The notes under the pieces: generated by a model | What the model saw: only the letters and a program-made list of their open reading frames with translations | What the model was told of the DNA's origin: nothing | The model's database searches: none | Made by a program: the position numbers and the translations under genes | In this document: positions 1 through 6,846 of the stretch, piece after piece | Layout: the number at the start of each line of letters is the position of its first letter | How positions within the stretch are numbered: the first letter of the stretch is position 1 | From: an uncultured Methanobacteriaceae archaeon | GTDB lineage: Archaea > Methanobacteriota > Methanobacteria > Methanobacteriales > Methanobacteriaceae | Direction of reading: 5' to 3' | DNA: 38,275 nt | NCBI GenBank assembly: GCA_947259185.1 | Contig: CAMYKT010000018.1 | Location: forward strand, 1-38,275

Positions 1-260
1 ATATTGAAGCAGAAGGTAAATTTGAATTTGTGGAAGTACGAAATACTGCTCCTAGCTGTGTGAGTTACCAGCAGCATGATGAAGAGGAGTTAATTGATAC
101 GGTGGACCTACTTAAAGATTCCAGGGTAGTGGTGGTTAGTCAGATTGGACCCGGTGCATCGCAAAGAGTAATTGATGCTAATATGATTCCCCTCATGTAT
201 CCGGGATTTATTGAAGAGGCTTTAAATGAGATTAGTCTCAACCTGGATAAGTTTGAATAA
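1..260 (+). CDS. NifX/NifB C-terminal-like cofactor-binding domain protein (5' partial)
   Basis: The open frame enters from the left edge and ends at 258-260, so only about 85 C-terminal residues are visible. The pattern (FEFVEVRNTAPSC, then VVVVSQIGPGASQRVIDANM, then YPGFIEEALNEI) matches the Nif-Mo-Co/NifX fold found in NifX, NafY and the C-terminal part of some NifB proteins. These bind or hand over nitrogenase-type iron-sulfur cofactors. It lies directly upstream of the nitrogenase-like D-K-H set on the same strand, so a role in supplying a cofactor to that enzyme is likely. Whether this is a free NifX-like protein or the tail of a NifB fusion cannot be decided from the window. The GTG at 30 is internal, not a start. 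Confidence 0.75.
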   Translation, partial: IEAEGKFEFVEVRNTAPSCVSYQQHDEEELIDTVDLLKDSRVVVVSQIGPGASQRVIDANMIPLMYPGFIEEALNEISLNLDKFE

Positions 261-273
261 TTTTTTATAATTA

Positions 274-314
274 AAATATAACACCCGTTAAGTTTAAATA
301 TAACAATTGTTATA
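274..314 (+). repeat. Promoter direct repeat, copy 1 (two operator-like palindromes)
   Basis: A 41-base segment is repeated at 352-392 with two mismatches and an exact 78-base offset. It contains a degenerate operator at 277-292 (TATAACACCCGTTAAG) and a perfect 16-base palindrome at 299-314 (TATAACAATTGTTATA), 22 bases apart. A possible TATA box (TTTATAAT, 264-271) would place a transcription start near 297, at the perfect palindrome. Confidence 0.85.
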
Positions 315-351
315 TAGTATCTTATCTGATCACTACCAGAATAGTGGGTTC

Positions 352-392
352 AAATATAACAGCCGTTAACTTTAAATATAACAATTGTTATA
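352..392 (+). repeat. Promoter direct repeat, copy 2 (two operator-like palindromes)
   Basis: Second copy of the 41-base segment at 274-314. It carries a degenerate operator at 355-370 (TATAACAGCCGTTAAC) and the perfect palindrome TATAACAATTGTTATA at 377-392. The 78-base spacing keeps both site pairs in the same relative arrangement, which suggests cooperative binding by a dimeric regulator. Confidence 0.85.
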
Positions 393-472
393 AGTTGAAT
401 ATCACATCCTCAGCCATAGTGGTGTGAAGAGATTTTTTAAGTAAACCGTTTAGAATTAGAGAATATTAAATC

Positions 473-496
473 ATAAGATAACACATGTTATCTTAT
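473..496 (+). promoter_or_regulatory. Extended operator palindrome upstream of the nitrogenase-like genes
   Basis: A 24-base inverted repeat: ATAAGATAACA, spacer CA, TGTTATCTTAT. All 11 arm positions pair. It contains the core AACA-N2-TGTT shared with the other sites. An AT-rich ATATTAAAT element at about 463-471 could be the TATA box, putting the start site within or next to this palindrome, as expected for a repressor site. Confidence 0.75.
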
Positions 497-498
497 AT

Positions 499-514
499 TA
501 TAACAGCTGTTATA
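499..514 (+). promoter_or_regulatory. Operator TATAACAGCTGTTATA next to the D-subunit start
   Basis: Perfect 16-base palindrome with core AACA-GC-TGTT, lying 19 bases before the ATG at 534. It is the most start-proximal of the six sites in this intergenic region. The AATGGAGAAAAAGA ribosome-binding region follows directly. Confidence 0.8.
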
Positions 515-533
515 GTTAAAATGGAGAAAAAGA

Positions 534-2072
534 ATGCCACCTAAAGAATATGATCCGGACCATAAAATAGATCTGGATAAGAATACCTGCCCTAACCGGG
601 AACAGCGAGCAAATGGTACCAATGTGTACTATGGAAAAGCCACCCAGCTAATTGAAGATGCCAAAGCAGGAAAAACTAAATGTTTTGATAGGGAACTGCA
701 GCAAACCTCAGGTTGTGTATTAAACTTTTACTTAACGGTAAGGGTATCCACTATCAGAGATGCGGCTATTATATATCATGGGCCATTAGGTTGCTCCTCT
801 TCTTCTCTAGGATACAGGGAGATTTTTCGATCTGTGCCTCCTGAACTGGGCCGACCAGAAAAATTTGAACTTAACTGGATAACCACCAATCTGCAACAAA
901 GCGACGTGGTTTATGGTGCCAGCGAAAAACTAAAAAATGCAGTACTAGAAGCACAGAAAAGGTATGATCCTAAAGCTATCTTCATTCTAACTACCTGTAC
1001 TTCAGGTGTAATTGGAGAAGACATTGAAGGGGCTGTAAATGAAATACAACCGGAAGTTAAGGCAAAAATCGTACCGGTTCACTGTGAAGGAGTCCGTTCC
1101 AGGCTGGTACAAACAGGATATGATGCTTTCTGGCATGGAGTATTAAAATACCTGGTAAAAAAACCAGAAAAAAAGCAAAAAGACCTGGTCAATGTGGCCA
1201 GTATGCTATCTTACACCTGGCAGGACCGTTTGGAAATTAAAAGATTACTGGGAAAAGTAGGCTGAAGAGTAAATTTCATTCCTGAGTTTGCATCAGTACA
1301 ACAGCTAGAAGAACTATCAGAAGCAGCTGTTACCGCACCACTATGTCCCACTTATACAGATTACTTATCCCGGGGTTTGGAACAGGAATTTGGAGTTCCT
1401 TATTTCCTTTACCCTTCACCGGTGGGTATCAAAAATACGGAAGAGTGGTTGCGCCAGATTGGTAAGCACACTGGAAAAGAAGAAGACATTGAAGCCCTTA
1501 TAAAAGAAGAAAATAAAGTATGGGCTCCTAAATTAAAAGCAATACGAAAAAAACTCTTAAATTACAAAGGTAATGGAGAAAAACTGGAAGTGCTAGGGTC
1601 CCTTGGTCAGGGGAGACTATTATCTCAGATACCCTACTTTGACGAGCTAGGACTTAGTTCTTCAGCGGCTCTAACCCAGGATTTTGATAATCTCATTCTG
1701 GAGGATATCGAAAATGTAGTTAAAGAAACTGGAGACTTTGATATTCTGGTTAACACTTTCCAGGCAGCTGAACAGGGACACATCACCCGGAATAGAGATC
1801 CAGATATAACCTTAACCTGCCCCTTCCAGGGCGGAGCTTATAAACGTGAAAAATCAGTTACCAGATTACATGCTCTGAGGGGTGACCCTGATCCATGGAG
1901 TACTCAAAGCGGCTATGCCGGTGCTATTGCATTTGGTGAATTCATTCTTCAATCCCTTGAAAATAAGGCCTTTGAAAGTACCATGAAAGAAAAAACTGCT
2001 GATAGTTACAAAGATTCATGGTATGATCAGCCCAATCCACTAAAATATGTTAATACGGAGTCATCAAAATGA
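534..2072 (+). pseudogene. Nitrogenase-like reductase alpha subunit (NifD/MarD-like) with an in-frame TGA
   Basis: The frame runs 534-2072 (513 codons including the terminal stop) and is interrupted only by TGA at 1263-1265 (codon 244). The N-terminal part has the three P-cluster-type cysteines C61 (SGCVLNF), C87 (GPLGCSSSS) and C155 (TTCTSG). After the TGA the same frame continues RVNFIPEFA, then C271 in APLCPTYTDYLSRGLEQEFG, which aligns with NifD Cys275 (HCYRSMNYISRHMEEKYG). H446 in TRLHALRGD aligns with NifD His442. In NifD the matching stretch reads GLRVV or GLRCV, so the TGA sits where Leu is expected; TTA to TGA is one base. No ATG, GTG or TTG occurs from 1266 to 1376, so a restarted C-terminal piece would lack C271. 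It overlaps the K-like gene by ATGA. It is a recent nonsense mutation, a sequencing error, or a recoded codon; everything else looks intact. By context it is probably a methylthio-alkane-reductase-type enzyme, not an N2-fixing one. Confidence 0.85.
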
Positions 2073-3442
2073 GCTATAATGATAATGGTGAGGTAAAAAA
2101 CAAAAATAATCCCAAAGAAGATTTTAGTAGTCATGAATTAGGAAAAGATCATGTAGAAGCACCTAAATATTCCTGCGCTCTGGGAGGGGCGTATGGAACT
2201 GCTTTAGGGGTTTATGGATTAGTTCCCTTACTCCATGCAGGATTAGGTTGTGGACTGGGACAACTCTTTGGCCAGTTATATGCAGGAGGACAAAATGCAG
2301 GAGGACCGGTAGGGGGAACCAGCACTGCCACCACCGGACTGGTGGAAGAACACGTGATTTTTGGTGGGGAAGATAAACTCCGTAAATTAATCAATGCATC
2401 TAATGAGGTCTATGAAGGTGATGGGTTTGTGGTTATCTCTGGCTGTATACCGGCCCTAATTGGAGATGATGTGGATGCTGTTATCAGGGAATACCAGAAT
2501 GATATTCCTATATTCCATATCAATGCCCCTGGATTCAATGGGAATTCCTATGAAGGTTATGAGCTCTTCTTTGAAGCTTTAATTGATCAGATTTTAACCC
2601 CCCTTCCCACAAAAAAAGGTGTGGTAAATATTTTGGGAGTGGTGCCTTATCAGCATATCTTCTGGAAAGGTGAACTGCTTACTATTAAAAAACTCTTAGA
2701 AAACATTGGATTAAAACCTAATATTATTTTCACAGAGGCAAATGGATTTGAAAAGTTAAAAAACTTGCCTGCTGCTGAATATAATATCGTTCTTTCCACC
2801 TGGAATGGTCATCGTACTGCCAAAAAACTGGAAGAAAAATTTGGCATTCCCTCCATAACTTTCCCCAGTGTACCCCTGGGCCCTAAACAGACCAGCCACT
2901 TTTTGAGAACTGTGGGGAAAAAATTAGATATTTCTCCAGATAAAGTGGAGAATTTCATTAAAGAAGAGGAAAGAAGATCATATCGTTTCATTGAGTATTC
3001 AGGGGACGCACTTTTAATTGTACGCCCTCATTCTTACTTTGCAGTGGTGGCAGATAGTAATACCGCTATTGCCATCAACAAGTTCCTGGTTAATGAAATG
3101 GGTTATCTGCCTGACATTATTCAGTTAACTGATAATCCACCAGAAGAATATCGTGAAGAAATAATTAAGGCATTAAGTGAAGATTTAACCTCCACAATTA
3201 AACCAGAAGTGGTCTTTGAAGTAGATTCTCACCTTGCACGTGAAAAATTAAAAGATAGGCCCTTCCAGTTTTTATTTGCCAGTTCAATTGAAGCAAATTC
3301 GGCACCTGAATTAGGAGCTCTTCACGTTACCGTGGCTTTCCCTTCCTATAATCGTATAGTTCTAACAGACAGTTATGCGGGTTATGATGGGGGATTAAGA
3401 CTAATAGAGGATTATATAAGTACTTTCGCTGGGCCACTGTAA
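2069..3442 (+). CDS. Nitrogenase-like reductase beta subunit (NifK/MarK-like)
   Basis: 457 residues. The start ATG overlaps the D-subunit stop (ATGA), with GGAGTCAT upstream, so translation is probably coupled. Three cysteines in NifK-like spacing, C36 (YSCALGG), C61 (GLGCGLGQ) and C126 (SGCIPALIG), can supply the beta half of a P-cluster. The rest follows the nitrogenase component 1 fold (oxidoreductase/nitrogenase family). The protein is shorter than classical Mo-NifK, as nitrogenase-like beta subunits often are. It would pair with the D-like subunit as an alpha2beta2 enzyme receiving electrons from the H-like protein encoded next. No separate nifE/nifN scaffold genes are in the window. Confidence 0.88.
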   Translation: MSYNDNGEVKNKNNPKEDFSSHELGKDHVEAPKYSCALGGAYGTALGVYGLVPLLHAGLGCGLGQLFGQLYAGGQNAGGPVGGTSTATTGLVEEHVIFGGEDKLRKLINASNEVYEGDGFVVISGCIPALIGDDVDAVIREYQNDIPIFHINAPGFNGNSYEGYELFFEALIDQILTPLPTKKGVVNILGVVPYQHIFWKGELLTIKKLLENIGLKPNIIFTEANGFEKLKNLPAAEYNIVLSTWNGHRTAKKLEEKFGIPSITFPSVPLGPKQTSHFLRTVGKKLDISPDKVENFIKEEERRSYRFIEYSGDALLIVRPHSYFAVVADSNTAIAINKFLVNEMGYLPDIIQLTDNPPEEYREEIIKALSEDLTSTIKPEVVFEVDSHLAREKLKDRPFQFLFASSIEANSAPELGALHVTVAFPSYNRIVLTDSYAGYDGGLRLIEDYISTFAGPL

Positions 3443-3494
3443 TTTTATAGAAAATGGATAAAAATTAGATTATGTAATTATATGAGGAATGTTA

Positions 3495-4373
3495 ATGAGT
3501 AAAAGAAAGCAAATCGCCATTTATGGAAAAGGAGGAATTGGTAAGTCCACCACCACCTCTAACCTTTCTGCGGCTTTATCAGACATAGGGTATAGTGTAA
3601 TGCAAGTGGGGTGTGATCCCAAGAATGATTCAACTAACTCATTAAGGGGAGGTAAACCTATACCCACAGTTATGGACACCCTTAGAAGCGGATCCAATGA
3701 TTTTGAAAAGGTCATTCATGAAGGCTACAATGGTATACTTTGTGTTGAAGCTGGTGGCCCTGAACCCGGGGTGGGTTGTGCAGGAAGAGGTATTATTGCC
3801 GCCATAGAACTTTTAGATAATAACGGCATTATCGATGATTATGATCCAGATATAGTTATCTATGATGTTCTGGGAGATGTGGTATGTGGTGGATTTGCTA
3901 TTCCTATTCGTCAGGGTCTGGCAGAACAGATATATACCGTGACTTCATCTGATTATATGGCTATATATGCTGTAAACAATCTTTTTAAGGGAATATTGAA
4001 ATATTCTGGAAGTGGTGGTGGCCTCCTGGGGGGCATTATAGGAAACTCGATAAAAAGTCTGGCAGAAAAAGAAATGATTGAAGATTTTTCTCATAAAACA
4101 GACTCGGAAGTTATCCAATATGTTCCACGTTCACCTACTGTAACCAAATGTGAACTAGAAGGAAAAACCACCATAGAGGGTGATCCTGATTCTGAACAGG
4201 CGGAAGTTTATCGTGAATTGGCGCGAAAAGTTATCAATAATCAAAAAAAATTTATACCAAAACCCTTTGATGCAGATGACTTAAATAACTGGGGATCCAC
4301 CTGGGTAAGCAGGATTTTGCTCCACCAGAAGACCTCTTCGCAAGGTATTCAGGATGATGGAAGCGGTGTATAA
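3495..4373 (+). CDS. Nitrogenase reductase-like iron protein (NifH/MarH-like)
   Basis: 292 residues from ATG 3495. The ATG at 3489 sits too close to the GAGG site at 3485-3488. The P-loop is GKGGIGKST (residues 11-19). The 4Fe-4S ligands are C95 (GVGCAGRG) and C131 (DVVCGGFAIP), one per subunit, bridging the dimer. R98 in GCAGRG matches the Arg that DraT ADP-ribosylates in classical NifH. It would donate electrons, with ATP hydrolysis, to the D-K complex. Gene order D-K-H without nifI1/nifI2 differs from methanogen nif operons (H-I1-I2-D-K-E-N). The C-terminal tail (about residues 255-292) is longer and more divergent than the core. Confidence 0.92.
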   Translation: MSKRKQIAIYGKGGIGKSTTTSNLSAALSDIGYSVMQVGCDPKNDSTNSLRGGKPIPTVMDTLRSGSNDFEKVIHEGYNGILCVEAGGPEPGVGCAGRGIIAAIELLDNNGIIDDYDPDIVIYDVLGDVVCGGFAIPIRQGLAEQIYTVTSSDYMAIYAVNNLFKGILKYSGSGGGLLGGIIGNSIKSLAEKEMIEDFSHKTDSEVIQYVPRSPTVTKCELEGKTTIEGDPDSEQAEVYRELARKVINNQKKFIPKPFDADDLNNWGSTWVSRILLHQKTSSQGIQDDGSGV

Positions 4374-4401
4374 ATAGTATTAAAAAATTTGATGGGATAA
4401 A

Positions 4402-4632
4402 ATGTTAAATAAAAAAATCGGATTTTTCGTTGCAGCATTAATAGTATTAATCTCTATTGGCGCGGTGATATCTTATTCCGAGAGTGGTAGTCTTGAAAAC
4501 TTGAATGAGTGCTGTAATGATTCTTTATCTATAAACACTTCCAATGAATGTTGTATAGTACCTGAAAATCAATCAGTGAAAAAGGATGAATTATTAGATC
4601 ATAACAATACATCCGATGATTGCTGTAAGTGA
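4402..4632 (+). CDS. Small exported or membrane-anchored protein with three Cys-Cys pairs
   Basis: 76 residues; no known family recognised. Residues 1-24 form a basic start plus one hydrophobic segment (MLNKKIGFFVAALIVLISIG), that is, a signal peptide or anchor. The outside part is acidic and Asn/Ser-rich, with three evenly spaced acidic-CC motifs: NECCND, NECCIV and DDCCK at the very C terminus. Such pairs could bind metal or act in thiol exchange (inference). The N terminus resembles that of the solute-binding protein at 4931 (MVNKKIGLFIG), and that protein also contains a CC pair. It lies 28 bases after the H-like gene with GATGGGAT upstream, so it is probably cotranscribed with the reductase genes. 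Confidence 0.65.
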   Translation: MLNKKIGFFVAALIVLISIGAVISYSESGSLENLNECCNDSLSINTSNECCIVPENQSVKKDELLDHNNTSDDCCK

Positions 4633-4693
4633 TTTTAAATTAAATTTAATTTTTTTAAATGTAATAAACGAATGGGAAAATAACAATACCTCA

Positions 4694-4709
4694 CTTAACA
4701 GCTGTTATA
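4694..4709 (+). promoter_or_regulatory. Operator CTTAACAGCTGTTATA upstream of the transporter operon
   Basis: Contains the perfect 12-base palindrome TAACAGCTGTTA, with the same GC centre as the site at 499-514. It is the first of two operator-like sites in the 300-base gap before the solute-binding protein gene. Confidence 0.7.
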
Positions 4710-4741
4710 ATTTAAACTTGTTTAAATGGGCATTGATATAA

Positions 4742-4757
4742 CTTAAAAGCTGTTATG
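4742..4757 (+). promoter_or_regulatory. Second operator-like site (CTTAAAAGCTGTTATG), transporter promoter
   Basis: The right arm matches the shared operator half TGTTAT; the left arm has A in place of the conserved C. A TATA-like TTTAAAT at about 4720-4727 would set a transcription start near 4746-4750, inside this site. Confidence 0.5.
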
Positions 4758-4930
4758 ATTACAAATGATTGGCAATCACGTATTTAAAATAAAAAAGGAG
4801 GATTAATAAATGTGTAATAATTAAAAAAACGTATTATAAAAATCTAAATAAATATTTAATCTATATGAATCATTATTCAATTAATTAATTACAGAAAATA
4901 AAATATAAACTTAAAAAGAGGATAATTTCC

Positions 4931-5986
4931 ATGGTAAATAAAAAAATAGGGTTATTTATTGGATTAATTCTGATAATTGGCCTTAGTATTGGTATAATAT
5001 TGAATACAGGTACTTCCAGTGCTGATGATACTCTAAGAGTGGGTTATTTACCTTCCACTGGTCATGCTCTTTATTTCATCGCCTATGAACAAGGATTTTT
5101 TGAAGAAGAAGGGCTGCAAGTTGAACTAAATGAATTTCAAACAGGTCCTGATGAAATAAATGCACTTTTAGCTGATAAACTGGATGTTGAAGCAGGGGGA
5201 GTAGGAGAGCCATTGAGTTTCATCAATAATGGTAAGGATCTGTATATTATTGGAGGAGCAATGGGAGGAGGTTCCGCATCTATTGCTAATAGTCCTGAAC
5301 TAGCTGAAGAATTGAGAAATAACCCTAAGGAATATGAAGGTAAAACTGTGGCAACAGTTAAGATGTCCACTCCCGATGTGGTCATTAAGGGTGCCCTTAA
5401 AAAAGACGGAGTTGATCTTGAAAAAATAAATTTTGTAGAATTTAAAACTGCTGCAGATGTTGTTCAGGCAGTTAAAAGTGGTAAAGCACCAATTGGATTA
5501 GTATGGCCTCCATTTCAGTTTACTGCTGAAGAACAGGGATTATATATTGTAAAGTCTTCCAATGAGTATGAACCAGATCACCCCTGCTGCAGAATAGTTA
5601 CCACCTCTAGTAAGGTGGAAGAGGATCGGGATAAATGGGTAAGATTTGAAAGGGCCTTAATAAAAGCCTATGATTATTACCAGAATAACCCAGATGGTAG
5701 TGTACAAGCCGTGGGAAAATATGTAAAAATGGATCCTGAAGCTTTAAAACAAGCTCTATATGATGAAAACTTGTCATTGTCACCGGACCCTAATAAAAAA
5801 GGTACTTTGGAATACTGGGAGCTATTGGAAATTTTAGGATATGATGAGATTAAGGATCCAACTGCTCTGGAAAATTCAATCGATACCACCATTTATAAGG
5901 ACGCCTTGGATCAATTAGCCCAGGAAAATCCGAATAATCAGATATACCAACAACTCTTAGAACAATACGCCAAATTGAATGAATAA
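4931..5986 (+). CDS. ABC transporter substrate-binding protein, SsuA/TauA/NrtA-like
   Basis: 351 residues. The N-terminal hydrophobic segment (about residues 6-24) has no lipobox Cys, so this is a signal peptide or N-terminal anchor. The mature part (LRVGYLPSTGHALYFIAYEQ, then GFFEEEGLQVEL) is the classic start of periplasmic-binding proteins for sulfonates, taurine or nitrate. It acts outside the membrane and delivers a small anion to the permease encoded at 6843. C219-C220 form a vicinal pair (DHPCCRIV). Operators upstream and the cysK/cysE genes downstream point to an organic sulfur substrate such as a sulfonate rather than nitrate (inference). Exact substrate unknown. Confidence 0.88.
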   Translation: MVNKKIGLFIGLILIIGLSIGIILNTGTSSADDTLRVGYLPSTGHALYFIAYEQGFFEEEGLQVELNEFQTGPDEINALLADKLDVEAGGVGEPLSFINNGKDLYIIGGAMGGGSASIANSPELAEELRNNPKEYEGKTVATVKMSTPDVVIKGALKKDGVDLEKINFVEFKTAADVVQAVKSGKAPIGLVWPPFQFTAEEQGLYIVKSSNEYEPDHPCCRIVTTSSKVEEDRDKWVRFERALIKAYDYYQNNPDGSVQAVGKYVKMDPEALKQALYDENLSLSPDPNKKGTLEYWELLEILGYDEIKDPTALENSIDTTIYKDALDQLAQENPNNQIYQQLLEQYAKLNE

Positions 5987-5988
5987 AT

Positions 5989-6018
5989 AAGGGGAATATC
6001 CCCTTTATTTTCTTTTAA
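5989..6018 (+). terminator. Intercistronic hairpin with T-rich tail between binding protein and ATPase genes
   Basis: AAGGGGA, loop ATA, TCCCCTT forms a 7-base-pair stem at 5989-6005, followed by a T-rich run. It sits inside the transporter operon, so it probably reduces read-through or stabilises the upstream mRNA. Either would make the binding protein more abundant than the ATPase and permease. Confidence 0.6.
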
Positions 6019-6027
6019 GTGATAAAA

Positions 6028-6846
6028 ATGACTAAAATAGAGATTGAAAATGTTTCCATGCATTACGAAGTAGATGACCGAAGTTTTTTCGTCCTGGAAA
6101 ATATTAATCTGCATCTGCAAGATGGTGAATTTGTGTCTATTATCGGGCCTAGTGGATGTGGAAAAAGCACTCTCATAGATATTATAGCTGGACTTAAAAA
6201 ACCTAGTCAGGGTGAAGTCCGGGTAGGAGGTAAAAAAGTCCAGGGGCCAGGTCCGGATTTAGGTATTGTTTTTCAGGACTATTCTTTATTTCCCTGGATG
6301 ACTTCTTATGAAAATCTATATTTTGCCATTGAACATACTAATGAAAATTCCAGTAAAGGAGAAATGTCTGCCAAGGCTAAAAAATACCTTGATATAGTAG
6401 GACTATCCAATTTTTCGGATAAATTTCCAAATACCTTATCCGGAGGCATGCGCCAAAGATTAGCTATTGCTCGCATGTTCGCCACAGATCCTAAAATATT
6501 TTTAATGGATGAACCATTTGGTGCTCTGGATGCACTAAACCGTATTCATATGCAAGATTTATTGCTTTATCTGTGGAGCAGAGGCCATTCCCGGGAGACA
6601 ACTTTGTATGTTACTCATGATGTGGACGAAGCCATATTACTATCCGATAAGATCGTGATTTTAACTCCCTCCCCCGGGAAAATAAAGGATATAATTGATG
6701 TTGAATTTGAAAGACCCCGATGCAGGAGTAATCTGGTAAAGTGTGCGGAATATATTAGGCTAAGATCTGATCTTTTATCCATATTAAATGAAGAAATGCT
6801 GGATGCGCTATCTGAACAGGAAAAACACATGAGGGATCTGGCTTGA
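6028..6846 (+). CDS. ABC transporter ATP-binding protein, SsuB/TauB-like
   Basis: 272 residues from ATG 6028. The earlier in-frame GTG at 6019 is part of the GTGAT ribosome site. All ABC motifs are present: Walker A GPSGCGKS, Q-loop VFQDYSLFPW, signature LSGGMRQR, Walker B IFLMDEPFGALD and the switch His in YVTHDVDEA. This set is typical of the nitrate/sulfonate/taurine branch. It energises import with the permease encoded next, whose TTG start overlaps this stop (TTGA). The C-terminal part after the ABC domain contains RPRC and KCAEY cysteines of unknown meaning. Confidence 0.92.
   Translation: MTKIEIENVSMHYEVDDRSFFVLENINLHLQDGEFVSIIGPSGCGKSTLIDIIAGLKKPSQGEVRVGGKKVQGPGPDLGIVFQDYSLFPWMTSYENLYFAIEHTNENSSKGEMSAKAKKYLDIVGLSNFSDKFPNTLSGGMRQRLAIARMFATDPKIFLMDEPFGALDALNRIHMQDLLLYLWSRGHSRETTLYVTHDVDEAILLSDKIVILTPSPGKIKDIIDVEFERPRCRSNLVKCAEYIRLRSDLLSILNEEMLDALSEQEKHMRDLA

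Larger units (their letters stand above)
4633..4930 (+). other. Intergenic control region before the transporter, with a possible 4-codon leader (MCNN)
   Basis: This 298-base gap holds the two operators described above. At 4797-4804 there is a strong Shine-Dalgarno sequence (AAGGAGGATTAATAA), six bases before ATG-TGT-AAT-AAT-TAA at 4810-4824. A near-consensus ribosome site in front of a four-codon frame containing one Cys codon could be a regulatory leader peptide or a relic of a lost gene. About 100 very AT-rich bases follow before the real gene start at 4931, which has its own GAGGATAA site. No other gene is seen here. Confidence 0.45.

Noticed and set aside
277..514. CRISPR-like array
   Set aside because: The repeats are short palindromes of 16-24 bases with irregular spacing in a promoter; no cas genes nearby. 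They fit operators better.
1263..1265. Selenocysteine at the TGA in the D-like gene
   Set aside because: The K-like gene starts overlapping the D stop, leaving no 3' untranslated space for an archaeal SECIS; homologous position is Leu, not Cys; Methanobacterium is not known to make Sec. Kept only as a remote option.
1377..2072. Separate gene starting at TTG 1377
   Set aside because: It lies in the same frame as the upstream part, has no proper ribosome site, and would exclude the cofactor Cys271. It is the C-terminal part of one gene.
534..4373. Genuine N2-fixing nitrogenase operon
   Set aside because: Order is D-K-H, with no nifI1/I2, nifE/N or anfG/vnfG in view, and operators and neighbours are sulfur-related.
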